From Sanderia malayensis (lineage: Eukaryota > Cnidaria > Scyphozoa > Semaeostomeae > Pelagiidae): a DNA stretch of 64,000 nt. Below are positions 31,764 to 42,199 of this stretch, piece by piece. Position numbers and translations under genes: made by a program. The stretch is from positions 5,992,494 to 6,056,493 of the forward strand of contig RQOL01000660.1 of assembly GCA_013076295.1 (NCBI GenBank), in the 5' to 3' direction. Within the stretch, counting starts at the first letter, position 1; each line of letters begins with the position of its first letter. The notes under the pieces are model-generated. The model ran no database searches. It was not told the origin of the DNA and was given only the letters and a program-made list of their open reading frames with translations.

Positions 31764-32722
31764 CTATTTTCCCCAACGCCTGAATCTAAATCTCCTGTAT
31801 CGAATACGCCTGAATCTAATTCTCCTATATCTAATGCGCCTGAAGCTAATTCTCCTGTATGCAATGCGCCTGAACCTAAATCTTCTGTATCCAATGCGCC
31901 TGAAACCGATTCTCCTGTATGCAATGCGCCTGAAACCGATTCTCCTGTATGCAATGCGCCTGAAGCGTATTCTTCTAAGTCTAATGCGTCTGAAGAAGGG
32001 TTTTGGGTCGGCTTGCTCAGACAAATCTTCAGTTGGATCATCTGTTAAGCAAATTATCGAATCCATTAGCCAAATTGAAGTTAATTTGGTACATTAAGTA
32101 CACAATCAGTTTTTTCAACCTTACTTACTTATTTCTTCATCTTCAGTCTCATCGGGTTCAGATTTCTTCGAGTCTTTTAATGCATCAGAATGAACATTCA
32201 ACTCAGCATCAACATTGGCATCGTCATTGGATTCATCATTGACATCATCATCATCATTTTCATCGCTGTCTGTATTAGGTCGAGTATCGGATTCAGTTTC
32301 AGCATCAAGTTCAGAGTCAGTATCGGATACGAATTCAGCATCGAAATTCTCATCAAGATCAACATCGGAGTTCGTATCGGCAATGTTGTTTGTATCGTCT
32401 TGTTTTCTTTCTGCCCCACCTACAATTATAAACAACTTTTCAGTGAATTTCTCCACCCAGCATTCCCGTATTGCACTGGTCAAGAAATGTAATCGTCTTG
32501 CTGTCTTCCTGCCCCACCTACAATTATAATCAACCTTTAAGTCAATTTCTCCAGCCAGCATTCGCGTATTGCAATGGTCAAAAAATGTAATATAAAACAG
32601 AGATGTAATACATCTCACTAAAACATCAATGATTCGAAACTGTATGGTCGAGAACTTTCATACTTACAGACATGGGAGAAAGCAAATCCGAGCAGAAGAA
32701 TTGTCAATAAAATGGTCTTCAT
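31764..32722 (-). CDS. secreted Arg-rich pentapeptide-repeat preproprotein, copy 1 (putative cationic antimicrobial peptide precursor)
   Basis: Three exons, all joins in frame: exon 1 32722-32668 (18 codons plus one base), intron with donor GTAAGTA, exon 2 32419-32129, intron with donor GTAAGTAA, exon 3 32041-31764; 207 residues in total. Exon 1 is a signal peptide (MKTILLTILLLGFAFSHV; cleavage likely after CGA). Exon 2 is a strongly acidic, Asp/Glu/Asn/Ser-rich propiece of about 97 residues. Exon 3 starts NDPTEDLSEQADPKPFF and then has 14 tandem pentapeptides of form RR-I/F-x-F/Y/L and a final RRWGK. The C-terminal Gly-Lys is a substrate for carboxypeptidase and alpha-amidation, giving an amidated Trp. 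An acidic propiece ahead of a cationic amidated tail is the plan of Hydra arminins, where the propiece masks the peptide; no sequence homology is claimed. Alternatives: a neuropeptide precursor processed at RR, or a biomineral matrix or nucleic-acid binding protein. Intron 1 carries an extra ~95-bp duplication of the acceptor region. Confidence 0.75.
32405..32590 (-). repeat. ~95-bp duplication across the exon 2 acceptor of copy 1
   Basis: The segment with CCCCACCTACAATTATAA and CAGCATTC..GTATTGCA..GGTCAA occurs twice (about 32405-32480 and 32500-32580). Copies 2-4 have it once. It gives copy 1 two equivalent acceptors and explains its longer first intron (248 bases against 150). Confidence 0.8.
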
Positions 32723-34050
32723 TCTCAGCTTGAATGAGGAGGGCATCAATCTGCTCGAAGAATAAAATATTGCGCCTAAACTGCACTGCGTATTGAAGTT
32801 TGCAGAAAAAGAGTTTTTAACAAGTTTTTATTTTGTGAACAAGTAGCTACAAACCTGTATGCAAGACAGAGGAAATGCTTTTCCTCGTCAAATGATTTCA
32901 CTCCACAAAGTCGCCACTGTTCTCACCAATGCGATTAGTGGAGTGATTTGCTTGGTCAACGCTGAGCCCTCTCGAATTTATCTAGCACTAAACAATGGAA
33001 AAATTCGAATCGCCCTGGGAATAATAGTGGAAGAATGATGGCTTCGCAAAGTCTTTCCGCTGGAATAAGAATTTTCCATTCTTCGCGACAATAAAAGCTC
33101 TCACCAAGACGTTCCTTCAAACAAAAGAGGCAACTAATTCCTTAGAAAAAATGCTACCCAAAGAGAGCTGTTGGTTTTTGCATCACTTGAATGTTGCCTG
33201 GTTACCACTTTGATTTTAGGGAGAAGACTTGCGAAGTTCTTCCTCTGCTACTCCCATACCGATTTGAGCTATCCATTGACAATGTAAGATCAATTTCACT
33301 TTACTTTGGTTGGGGAAAAAATCACTTCACGAATCGCGTTGGGGAGAGCTGTGGCGACTAAGTGGAGTGAAGTCATTTGACGAGACATATTTTTCTTGTT
33401 TTGTTCCCTACAGGTTTTTACTTTCACACAAAGCATCGAGTTTTTTAACTCTTCGTCTGCAAACCTCAATGTACTGCGTTGTCCATAATACTTTAATTGT
33501 TCTAAGAGGCTGATCACTTGTTTCTAATTCAACCTGAGAAGAGAATTATATTGACAATCTTTTGCTCGAGTTGACATTCTCCAATTATAGTAAATATTGT
33601 AATTTCCTAGCCATAGTGTACCAAATCGTTTATAATTTGGGCAACTCCGTTACATGTCTGTTATACCTATATCACATTCTTTAATTTGTACGATTTGGAA
33701 GCGTTGGACAGAAACGTTCATTCAAGTAGTGTATCGATTTGTGGGCAAGGCAGTAAAGCAACAAAACAAGACCAAATGAGATTCTGATGCCAGGTCCATT
33801 GCAATTCACAATAACTATAAATTGAATATTAAAAGCAAAATATTGAGCTGTAATTTCTGACATGCTTCGGCGATGCACAACATTTCGAGGACATCAGAGC
33901 CAAGTTGAACAAAAACACCCGAACAATGCTGTTAGGCATGTTTAGCGCATCGAGCAGGCAAAGCGGTTTGCAAGCGAAAATTTGCGTGCAATATTGTCTT
34001 TTAGTAAGCCCAAATAAACAAAATTTCATTGCGCAATTTTCATAGATAGT
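32723..34050. other. 5' flank of array gene copy 1 (same in units 2-4)
   Basis: About 1.3 kb upstream of the signal-peptide exon. An AATATTTTATTC stretch about 45-55 bases before the ATG (near 32768) could serve as a TATA-like element. Short frames of 65-125 codons here (for example 33829-34029 minus) are broken or fused in unit 4 and show no domain. Confidence 0.5.
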
Positions 34051-34253
34051 CGTTTAATTCTGGCAAAGGTCTGCACAGTTTCAGAATTCCCTGAAATAGC
34101 TATCGCAGTGACGAACGTATGGCAGGGCAGGAGAAGAAAACAAACTCAAACAGAAGTGGTTGCGACAATAATGAATAGTAAGCGTAAATTAAGTACAGGA
34201 ATATACAATTAGCTATTAGGCAATATCTTTCATAAATATTGATTAAAGTCTAT

Positions 34254-35144
34254 CTATTTTCCCCAACGCCTGAATCTAAATCTCCTGTATCGAATACGCC
34301 TGAATCTAATTCTTCTGTATCCAATGCGCCTGAAGCTAATTCTCCTGTATGCAATACGCCTTAAGCTAAATCTCCTGTATCCAATGCGCCTGATGTTAAT
34401 TCTCCTGTATCCAATACGCCTGAAACCAATTCTCCTGTATCTGATACGCCTGAAGCTAAATCTTCTGTATCCAATACGCCGGAAGCTTATTCTTCTAAGC
34501 CTAATGCGTCTGAAGAAGGGTTTTGGGTCGGCTTGCTCAGACAAATCTTCAGTTGGATCATCTGTTAAGCAAATTATCGAATCATTAGCGAAATTGAAGT
34601 TAATTTGGTACATTAAGTACACAATCAGTTTTTTCAACCTTACTTACTCATTTCTTGTTCATCTTCAGTCTCATCGGGTTCAGATTTCTTCGAGTCTTTT
34701 AATGCATCAGAATGAACATTCAACTCAGCATCAACATTGGCATCGCATTGGATTCATCATTGACATCATCATCATCATTTTTATCGCTGTCTGTATTAGG
34801 TCGAGTATCGGATTCAGTTTCAGCATCAAGTTCAGAGTCAGCATCGGATTCGAATTCAGCATCGAAATTCTCATCAAGATCAACATCGGAGTTCTATCGG
34901 CAATGTTGTTTGCATCGTCTTGCTGTCTTTCTGCCCCACCTACAATTATAATCAACCTTTAAGTCAATTTCTCCAGCGAGCATTCTCGTATTGCAATGGT
35001 CAAAAAATGTATTATAAAACAGAGATGTAATACATCTTACTAAAACATCAATGATTCGAAACTGTATGGTTGAGAACTTTCATACTTACAGACATGGGAG
35101 AAAACCAATCCGAACAGAAGAATTGTCAATAAAATGGTCTTCAT
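34254..35144 (-). pseudogene. Arg-rich pentapeptide-repeat preproprotein, copy 2 (frameshifted acidic exon)
   Basis: Exon 1 35144-35090 (signal peptide ending GLVFSHV), exon 2 34939-34648, exon 3 34561-34254, with the same splice signals as copy 1. Exon 3 is intact with 16 pentapeptides and the RRWGK end. Exon 2 has one base missing near 34896 (TCTATCGG where other copies have TCGTATCGG) and another near 34745 (CATCGCATTGG), so the acidic frame is lost and the spliced frame reaches a stop before exon 3. Either a real pseudogene or consensus errors in a hard-to-assemble repeat. Confidence 0.65.
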
Positions 35145-36684
35145 TCTCAGCTTGAATGAGGAGGGCATCAATCTGCTCGAAGAATAAAATATTGCGCCTA
35201 AACTGCACTGCGTATTGAAGTTTGAAGAAAAAGAGTTTTTAACAAGTTTTTATTTAGTGAACAAGTAGCTACAAACCTGTATGCAACAAAGAGGAAATGA
35301 TTTTCCTCGTCAAATGATTTCACTCCACAAAGTCGCCACTGTTCTCACCAATGCGATACGTGGAGTGATTTGCTTGGTCAACGCTGAGCCCTCTCGAATT
35401 TATCTTACACTAAACAATGGAAAAATTCGAATCGCCCTGGGAATAATAGTGGAAGAATGATCGCTTGGCAAAGTCTTTCCGCTGGAATAAGAATTTTCCA
35501 TTTTTCGCGACAATAAAAGCTCTCACCAAGACGTTCCTTCAAACAAAAGAGGCAACTAATTCTTTAGAAAAAATGTTACCCAAAGAGAGCCGTTTTTTTT
35601 GCATCACATTGAATGTTGCCTGGTTAGCATTTTGATTTCAGCAGGGAGAAGTTTTGCGAAGTTCTTCCTCTGCTACTCCCATACCGATTTGAGCTATCCA
35701 TTGACAATGTAAGATCAATTTCACTTTACTTTGGGTTGGGGAAAAAATCACTTCACGAATCGCGTTGGGGAGAGCTGTGGCTAAGTGGAGTGAAATCATT
35801 TGACGAGACATATTTTTCTTGTTTTGTTCCCTACAGAATTTTACTTTCACAGAAAGCATCGAGTTTTTTAACTCTTCGTCTGCAAACCTCAATGTACTGC
35901 GTTGTCCATAATACTTTAATTGTTCTAAGAGGCTGATGATTACTTGTTTCTCATTCAACCTGAGAATGAAGAGAATTATATTGACAATCCTTTTGCTCGA
36001 GTTGACATTCTCCAATTATAGTAAATATGGTAATTTCCAAGCCATGGTGTACCAAATCGTTTATAATTTTGGCAACTCCGTTACATGTCTGTTATACCTA
36101 TATCACATTCTTTAACTTGTGCGAATTGGAAGTGTTGGACAGAAACGTTCGTTCAAGTTTTATCGATTTGTAGGCAAGGCAGTAAAGCAACAAAATAAGA
36201 CCAAATGAGATTCTGATTCCAGGTCCATTGCAATTCACAATAACAATCAATTGAATATTAAAAGCAAAATATTGAGCTGTAATTTCTGACATGCTTCGGC
36301 GATGCACAACATTTCAAGGACATCAAAGCCAGGTTGAACAAAAACAGCCGAACAATGCTGTTAGGCATGTTTAACGCTTCGAGCAGGCAAGGTGGTTTGC
36401 AAGGGAAAACTTGCGTGCAATATTGTTTTTTAGTAAGCCCAAATAAACAAAATTTCATTGCGCAATTTTCATAGATAGTCGTTTAATTCTGGCAAAGGTG
36501 TGCACAGGTTCAGAATTCCTGAAATAGCTATCGCAGTGACGAACTTAAGGCAAGGGCAGGAGAGAAGAAAACAAACTCAAACAGAAGTGGTTGCGACAAT
36601 AATGAATAGTAAGCGTAAATTAAGTACAGGAATATACAATTAGCTATTAGGCAATATCTTTCATAAATATTGATTAAAGTCTAT

Positions 36685-37666
36685 CTATTTTCCCCAACGC
36701 CTGAATCTAAATCTCCTGTATCGAATACGCCTGAATCTAATTCTTCTGTATCCAATGCGCCTGAAGCTAATTCTCCTGTATGCAATACGCCTGAAGCTAA
36801 ATCTCCTGTATCCAATGCGCCTGACGTTAATTCTCCTGTATGCAATACGCCTGAAATTGATTCTCCTGTATGCAATGCGCCTGAACCTAAATCTTCTGTA
36901 TCCAATTCGCCTGAAGCTAACTCTTCTGTATCCAATACGCCTGAAACCAATTCTCCTGTATCTGATACGCCTGAAGCTAAATCTTCTGTATCCAATACGC
37001 CGGAAGCTTATTCTTCTAAGTCTAATGCGTCTGAAGAAGGGTTTTGGGTCGGCTTGCTCAGACAAATCTTCAGTTGGATCATCTGTTAAGCAAATTATCG
37101 AATCATTAGCGAAATTGAAGTTAATTTGGTACATTAAGTACACAATCAGTTTTTTCAACCTTACTTACTCATTTCTTGTTCATCTTCAGTCTCATCGGGT
37201 TCAGATTTCTTCGAGTCTTTTAATGCATCAGAATGAACATTCAACTCAGCATCAACATTGGCATCGGCATTGGATTCATCATTGACATCATAATCATCAT
37301 TTTCATCGCTGTCTGTATTAGGTCGAGTATCGGATTCAGTTTCAGCATCAAGTTCAGAGTCAGTATCGGATTCGAATTCAGCATCGAAATTCTCATCAAG
37401 ATCAACATCGGAGTTCGTATCGGCAATGTTGTTTGCATCGTCTTGTTGTTTTCTGCCCCACCTACAATTATAATCAACCTTCAAGTCAATTTCTCCAGCG
37501 AGCATTCGCGTATTGCAATGGTCAAAAAATGTAATATAAAACAGAGATGTAATACATCTTACTAAAACATCAATGATTCGAAACTGTATGGTTGAGAACT
37601 TTCATACTTACAGACATGGGAGAAAACCAATCCGAACAGAAGAATTGTCAATAAAATGGTCTTCAT
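36685..37666 (-). CDS. Arg-rich pentapeptide-repeat preproprotein, copy 3 (longest repeat; one-base discrepancy)
   Basis: Exon 1 37666-37612, exon 2 37461-37169, exon 3 37082-36685. Exon 3 has 22 pentapeptides and RRWGK, the longest array here, and the acidic frame of exon 2 is fully open. Right after the exon 2 acceptor one base is missing relative to copy 1 (GCAGAAAACAACAAG against GCAGAAAGAAAACAAG), so the standard splice puts exon 2 out of frame. Use of a donor four bases further (TGTAA|GTATGA, same exon 1) would restore it. Hence probably functional, or affected by an assembly error. Confidence 0.6.
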
Positions 37667-39200
37667 TCTCAGCTTGAATGAGAGGGCATCAATCTGCTCG
37701 AAGAATAAAATATTGCGCCTAAACTGCACTGCGTATTGAAGTTTGAAGAAAAAGAGTTTTTAACAAGTTTTTATTTAGTGAACAAGTAGCTACAAACCTG
37801 TATGCAACAAAGAGGAAATGATTTTCCTCGTCAAATGATTTCACTCCACAAAGTCGCCACTGTTCTCACCAATGCGATACGTGGAGTGATTTGCTTGGTC
37901 AACGCTGAGCCCTCTCGAATTTATCTTACACTAAACAATGGAAAAATTCGAATCGCCCTGGGAATAATAGTGGAAGAATGATCGCTTGGCAAAGTCTTTC
38001 CGCTGGAATAAGAATTTTCCATTTTCGCGACAATAAAAGCTCTCACCAAGACGTTCCTTCAAACAAAAGAGGCAACTAATTCTTTAGAAAAAATGTTACC
38101 CAAAGAGAGCCGTTTTTTTTGCATCACATTGAATGTTGCCTGGTTAGCATTTTGATTTCAGCAGGGAGAAGTTTTGCGAAGTTCTTCCTCTGCTACTCCC
38201 ATACCGATTTGAGCTATCCATTGACAATGTAAGATCAATTTCACTTTACTTTGGGTTGGGGAAAAAATCACTTCACGAATCGCGTTGGGGAGAGCTGTGG
38301 CGATTAAGTGGAGTGAAATCATTTGACGAGACATATTTTTCTTGTTTTGTTCCCTACAGAATTTTACTTTCACAGCATCGAGTTTTTTTAACTCTTCGTC
38401 TGCAAACCTCAATGTACTGCGTTGTCCATAATACTTTAATTGTTCTAAGAGGCTGATGATTACTTGTTTCTCATTCAACCTGAGAATGAAGAGAATTATA
38501 TTGACAATCCTTTTGCTCGAGTTGACATTCTCCAATTATAGTAAATATGGTAATTTCCAAGCCATGGTGTACCAAATCGTTTATAATTTTGGCAACTCCG
38601 TTACATGTCTGTTATACCTATATCACATTCTTTAACTTGTGCGAATTGGAAGTGTTGGACAGAAACGTTCGTTCAAGTAGTTTATCGATTTGTAGGCAAG
38701 GCAGTAAAGCAACAAAATAAGACCAAATGAGATTCTGATTCCAGGTCCATTGCAATTCACAATAACAATCAATTGAATATTAAAAGCAAAATATTGAGCT
38801 GTAATTTCTGACATGCTTCGGCGATGCACAACATTTCAAGGACATCAAAGCCAGGTTGAACAAAAACAGCCGAACAATGCTGTTAGGCATGTTTAACGCT
38901 TCGAGCAGGCAAGGTGGTTTGCAAGGGAAAACTTGCGTGCAATATTGTTTTTTAGTAAGCCCAAATAAACAAAATTTCATTGCGCAATTTTCATAGATAG
39001 TCGTTTAATTCTGGCAAAGGTGTGCACAGGTTCAGAATTCCTGAAATAGCTATCAGTGACGAACTTAAGGCAAGGGCAGGAGAGAAGAAAACAAACTCAA
39101 ACAGAAGTGGTTGCGACAATAATGAATAGTAAGCGTAAATTAAGTACAGGAATATACAATTAGCTATTAGGCAATATCTTTCATAAATATTGATTAAAGT

Positions 39201-40184
39201 CTATCTATTTTCCCCAACGCCTGAATCTAAATCTCCTGTATCGAATACGCCTGAATCTAATTCTTCTGTATCCAATGCGCCTGAGCTAATTCTCCTGTAT
39301 GCAATACGCCTGAAGCTAAATCTCCTGTATCCAATGCGCCTGACGTTAATTCTCCTGTATGCAATACGCCTGAAATTGATTCTCCTGTATGCAATGCGCC
39401 TGAACCTAAATCTTCTGTATCCAATTCGCCTGAAGCTAACTCTTCTGTATCCAATACGCCTGAAACCAATTCTCCTGTATCTGATACGCCTGAAGCTAAA
39501 TCTTCTGTATCCAATACGCCGGAAGCTTATTCTTCTAAGTCTAATGCGTCTGAAGAAGGGTTTTGGGTCGGCTTGCTCAGACAAATCTTCAGTTGGATCA
39601 TCTGTTAAGCAAATTATCGAATCATTAGCGAAATTGAAGTTAATTTGGTACATTAAGTACACAATCAGTTTTTTCAACCTTACTCACTCATTTCTTGTTC
39701 ATCTTCAGTCTCATCGGGTTCAGATTTCTTCGAGTCTTTTAATGCATCAGAATCAACATTCAACTCAGCATCAACATTGGCATCGGCATTGGATTCATCA
39801 TTGACATCATCATCATCATTTTCATCGCTGTCTGTATTAGGTCGAGTATCGGATTCAGTTTCAGCATCAAGTTCAGAGTCAGCATCGGATTCGAATTCAG
39901 CATCGAAATTCTCATCAAGATCAACATCGGAGTTCGTATCGGCAATGTTGTTTGCATCGTCTTGTTTTCTTTGCCCCACCTACAATTATAAACAACTTTT
40001 CAGTTAATTTCTCCAGCCAGCATTCGCGTATTGCAATGGTCAAAAAATGTAATATAAAACAGAGATGTAATACATCTCACTAAAACATCAATGATTCGAA
40101 ACTGTATGGTTGAGAACTTTCATACTTACAGACATGGGAGAAAACCAATCCGAGCAGAAGAATTGTCAATAAAATGGTCTTCAT
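39201..40184 (-). pseudogene. Arg-rich pentapeptide-repeat preproprotein, copy 4 (two frameshifts)
   Basis: Exon 1 40184-40130, exon 2 39979-39688 with a variant donor GTGAGTA, exon 3 39601-39201. Exon 2 is two bases short just after the acceptor, and exon 3 lacks one base near 39284 (GCCTGAGCTAAT where copy 3 has GCCTGAAGCTAAT). Past that point the cationic frame switches to an acidic frame ending SGVGENR and the RRWGK end is lost. The rest of the exon is almost identical to copy 3, so copies 3 and 4 separated recently. Confidence 0.65.
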
Positions 40185-41681
40185 TCTCAGCTTGAATGAG
40201 GAGGGCATCAATCTGCTCGAAGAATAAAATATTGCGCCTAAACTGCACTGCGTATTGAAGTTTGCAGAAAAAGAGTTTTTAACAAGTTTTGATTTAGTGA
40301 ACAAGTAGCTGCAAACGTGTATGCAACAAAGAGGAAATGCTTTTCCTCGTCAAATGATTTCACTCCACAAAGTCGCCACAGTTCTCACCAATGCGATTCG
40401 TGGAGTGATTTGCTTGGTCAACGCTGAGCCCTCTCGAATTTATCTTACACTAAACAATGGAAAAATTCGAATCGCCCTGGGAATAATAGTGGAAGAATGA
40501 TCGCTTCGCAAAGTCTTTCCGCTGGAATAAGAATTTTCCATTCTTCGCGACAATAAAAGCTCTCACTAAGAAGTCCTTCAAACAAAAGAGGAACTAATTC
40601 CCTAAAAAAATGATACCCGAAGAGAGCCGTTTGTTTTTGAATCACATTGAATGTTGCCTGGTTACCACTTTGATTTCAGGGGAAGTTTTGCGAAGTTCTT
40701 CCTCTGCTACTCCCATACCGATTTGAGCTATCCATTGACAATGTAAGATCAATTTCACTTTACTTTGGGTTGGGGAATAAATCACTTCACGAATCGCGTT
40801 GGGGAGAGCTGTGGCGACTAAGTGGAGTGAAATCATTTGACGAGATATTTTTCTTGTTTTGTTCCCTACAGGTTTTACTTTCACACAAAGCATCGAATTT
40901 TTTAACTCTTCGTCTGCAAACCTCAATGTACTGCGTTGTCCATAATACTTTCATTGTTCTAAGAGGCTGATTAATTGTTTCTCATTCAACTGAGAATGAA
41001 GAGAATTATATTGACAATCCTTTTGCTCGAGTTGACATTCTCCAATAAGTAAATATGGTAAATGGTAGCCATAGTGTACCAAATCGTTTATAATTTGGGC
41101 AACTCCGTTACATGTCTGTTATACCTATATTCTTTAACTTGTACGATTTGAAAGCGTTGGACAGAAACGTTCATTTAAGTACTGTATCGATTTGTAGGCA
41201 AGGCAGTAAAGCAACAAAATAAGACCAAATGAGATTCTGATGCCAGGTCCATTGCAATTCACAATAACTATCAATTGAATATTAAAAGCAAAAATAGAGC
41301 TGTAATTTCTGACATGCTTCGGCGATGCACAACATTTCAAGGACATCAAAGCCAAGTTGAACAAAAACAGCCGAACAATGCTGTTAGGCATGTTTAACGC
41401 TTCGAGCAGGCAAGGTGGTTTGCAAGCGAAAACTTGCGTGCAATATTGTTTTTTAGTAAGCCCAAATAAACAAAATTTCATTGCGCAATTTTCATAGATA
41501 GTCGTTTAATTCTGGCAAAGGTCTGCACAGTTTCAGAATTCCTGAAATAGCTATCGCAGTGACGAACGTATGGCAGGGCAGGGAGAAGAAAACAAACTCA
41601 AACAGAAGTGGTTGCGACAATAATGAATAGTAAGCGTAAATTAAGTACAGGAATATACAATTAGCTATTAGGCAATATCTT

Positions 41682-42055
41682 TCATAAATATTGATTAAAA
41701 TCTATTCCCCAACGCCTGAATCTAAATCTCCTGTATCGAATACGCCTGAATCTAATTCTTCGTATCTCTCGCTGTAAATGCTCCTGAATTAATTCTCCTG
41801 TATCCAATGCGCCTGAAGTCTGTAAATGCGCCTGATATGTACGCCTAACGCTAATTCTCCTGTATGCAATACGCCTGAAATTGATTCTCCTGTATGCAAT
41901 ACGCCTGAAATTTTCTCCTGTATCCAATTCGCCTGAAGCTAACTCTTCTGTATCTGATACGCCTGAAGCTAAATCTTCTGTATCCAATACGCCGGAAGCT
42001 TATTCTTCTAAGTCTAATGCGTCTGAAGAAGGGTTTTGGGTCGGCTTGCTCAGAC
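41682..42055 (-). pseudogene. Arg-rich pentapeptide-repeat preproprotein, copy 5 (partial exon 3, cut by gap)
   Basis: Only the repeat exon is present before the N run. It has several small indels, so cationic (FRRIAYRRINFRRIAY), acidic and mixed frames alternate. The stop is also altered: the bases that give GK-stop elsewhere are partly deleted and RRW is followed by GIDFNQYL. A degenerate edge copy of the array, or poorly resolved sequence beside the gap. Confidence 0.6.
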
Positions 42056-42155
42056 NNNNNNNNNNNNNNNNNNNNNNNNNNNNNNNNNNNNNNNNNNNNN
42101 NNNNNNNNNNNNNNNNNNNNNNNNNNNNNNNNNNNNNNNNNNNNNNNNNNNNNNN
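42056..42155. other. assembly gap (100 N)
   Basis: Exactly 100 N, a conventional filler of unknown true length. It truncates unit 5 of the array, so the real copy number is unknown. Confidence 0.98.
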
Positions 42156-42199
42156 TATTGTATCGGACAGGTAATTTGTAGCTCTATCGAGCCTCGTTA

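Larger units (their letters stand above)
31560..42055 (-). repeat. tandem array of a ~2.5-kb gene-bearing unit
   Basis: Unit edges can be set at CAAAGGTCTGCACAG or its variants: about 31570, 34064, 36495, 39016 and 41517, spacing about 2.43-2.52 kb. Four complete units and ~0.54 kb of a fifth are present before the gap. Units are mostly well above 90% identical; units 2, 3 and 4 are closest. Each carries one three-exon minus-strand gene (about 1 kb) and about 1.35 kb of 5' flank. The other short frames in the units recur only because the units are near identical. Confidence 0.9.

Noticed and set aside
31749..32048. Plus-strand Pro/Glu/Ser/Asn repeat ORFs (PESNSP type) in the array
   Set aside because: The plus frame varies at amino-acid-changing sites and is interrupted in copy 2, while the minus frame has a signal-peptide exon, splice sites and silent variation.
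33829..34029. 66-codon Cys-containing minus-strand ORF repeated in each array unit
   Set aside because: It lies in the 5' flank, is fused by indels in unit 4, has no clear signal peptide or family, and is conserved only as much as its surroundings.
31764..42055. RFamide-type neuropeptide precursor
   Set aside because: No internal RFG(R/K) units; only the last repeat has a Gly-Lys amidation signal, after Trp.
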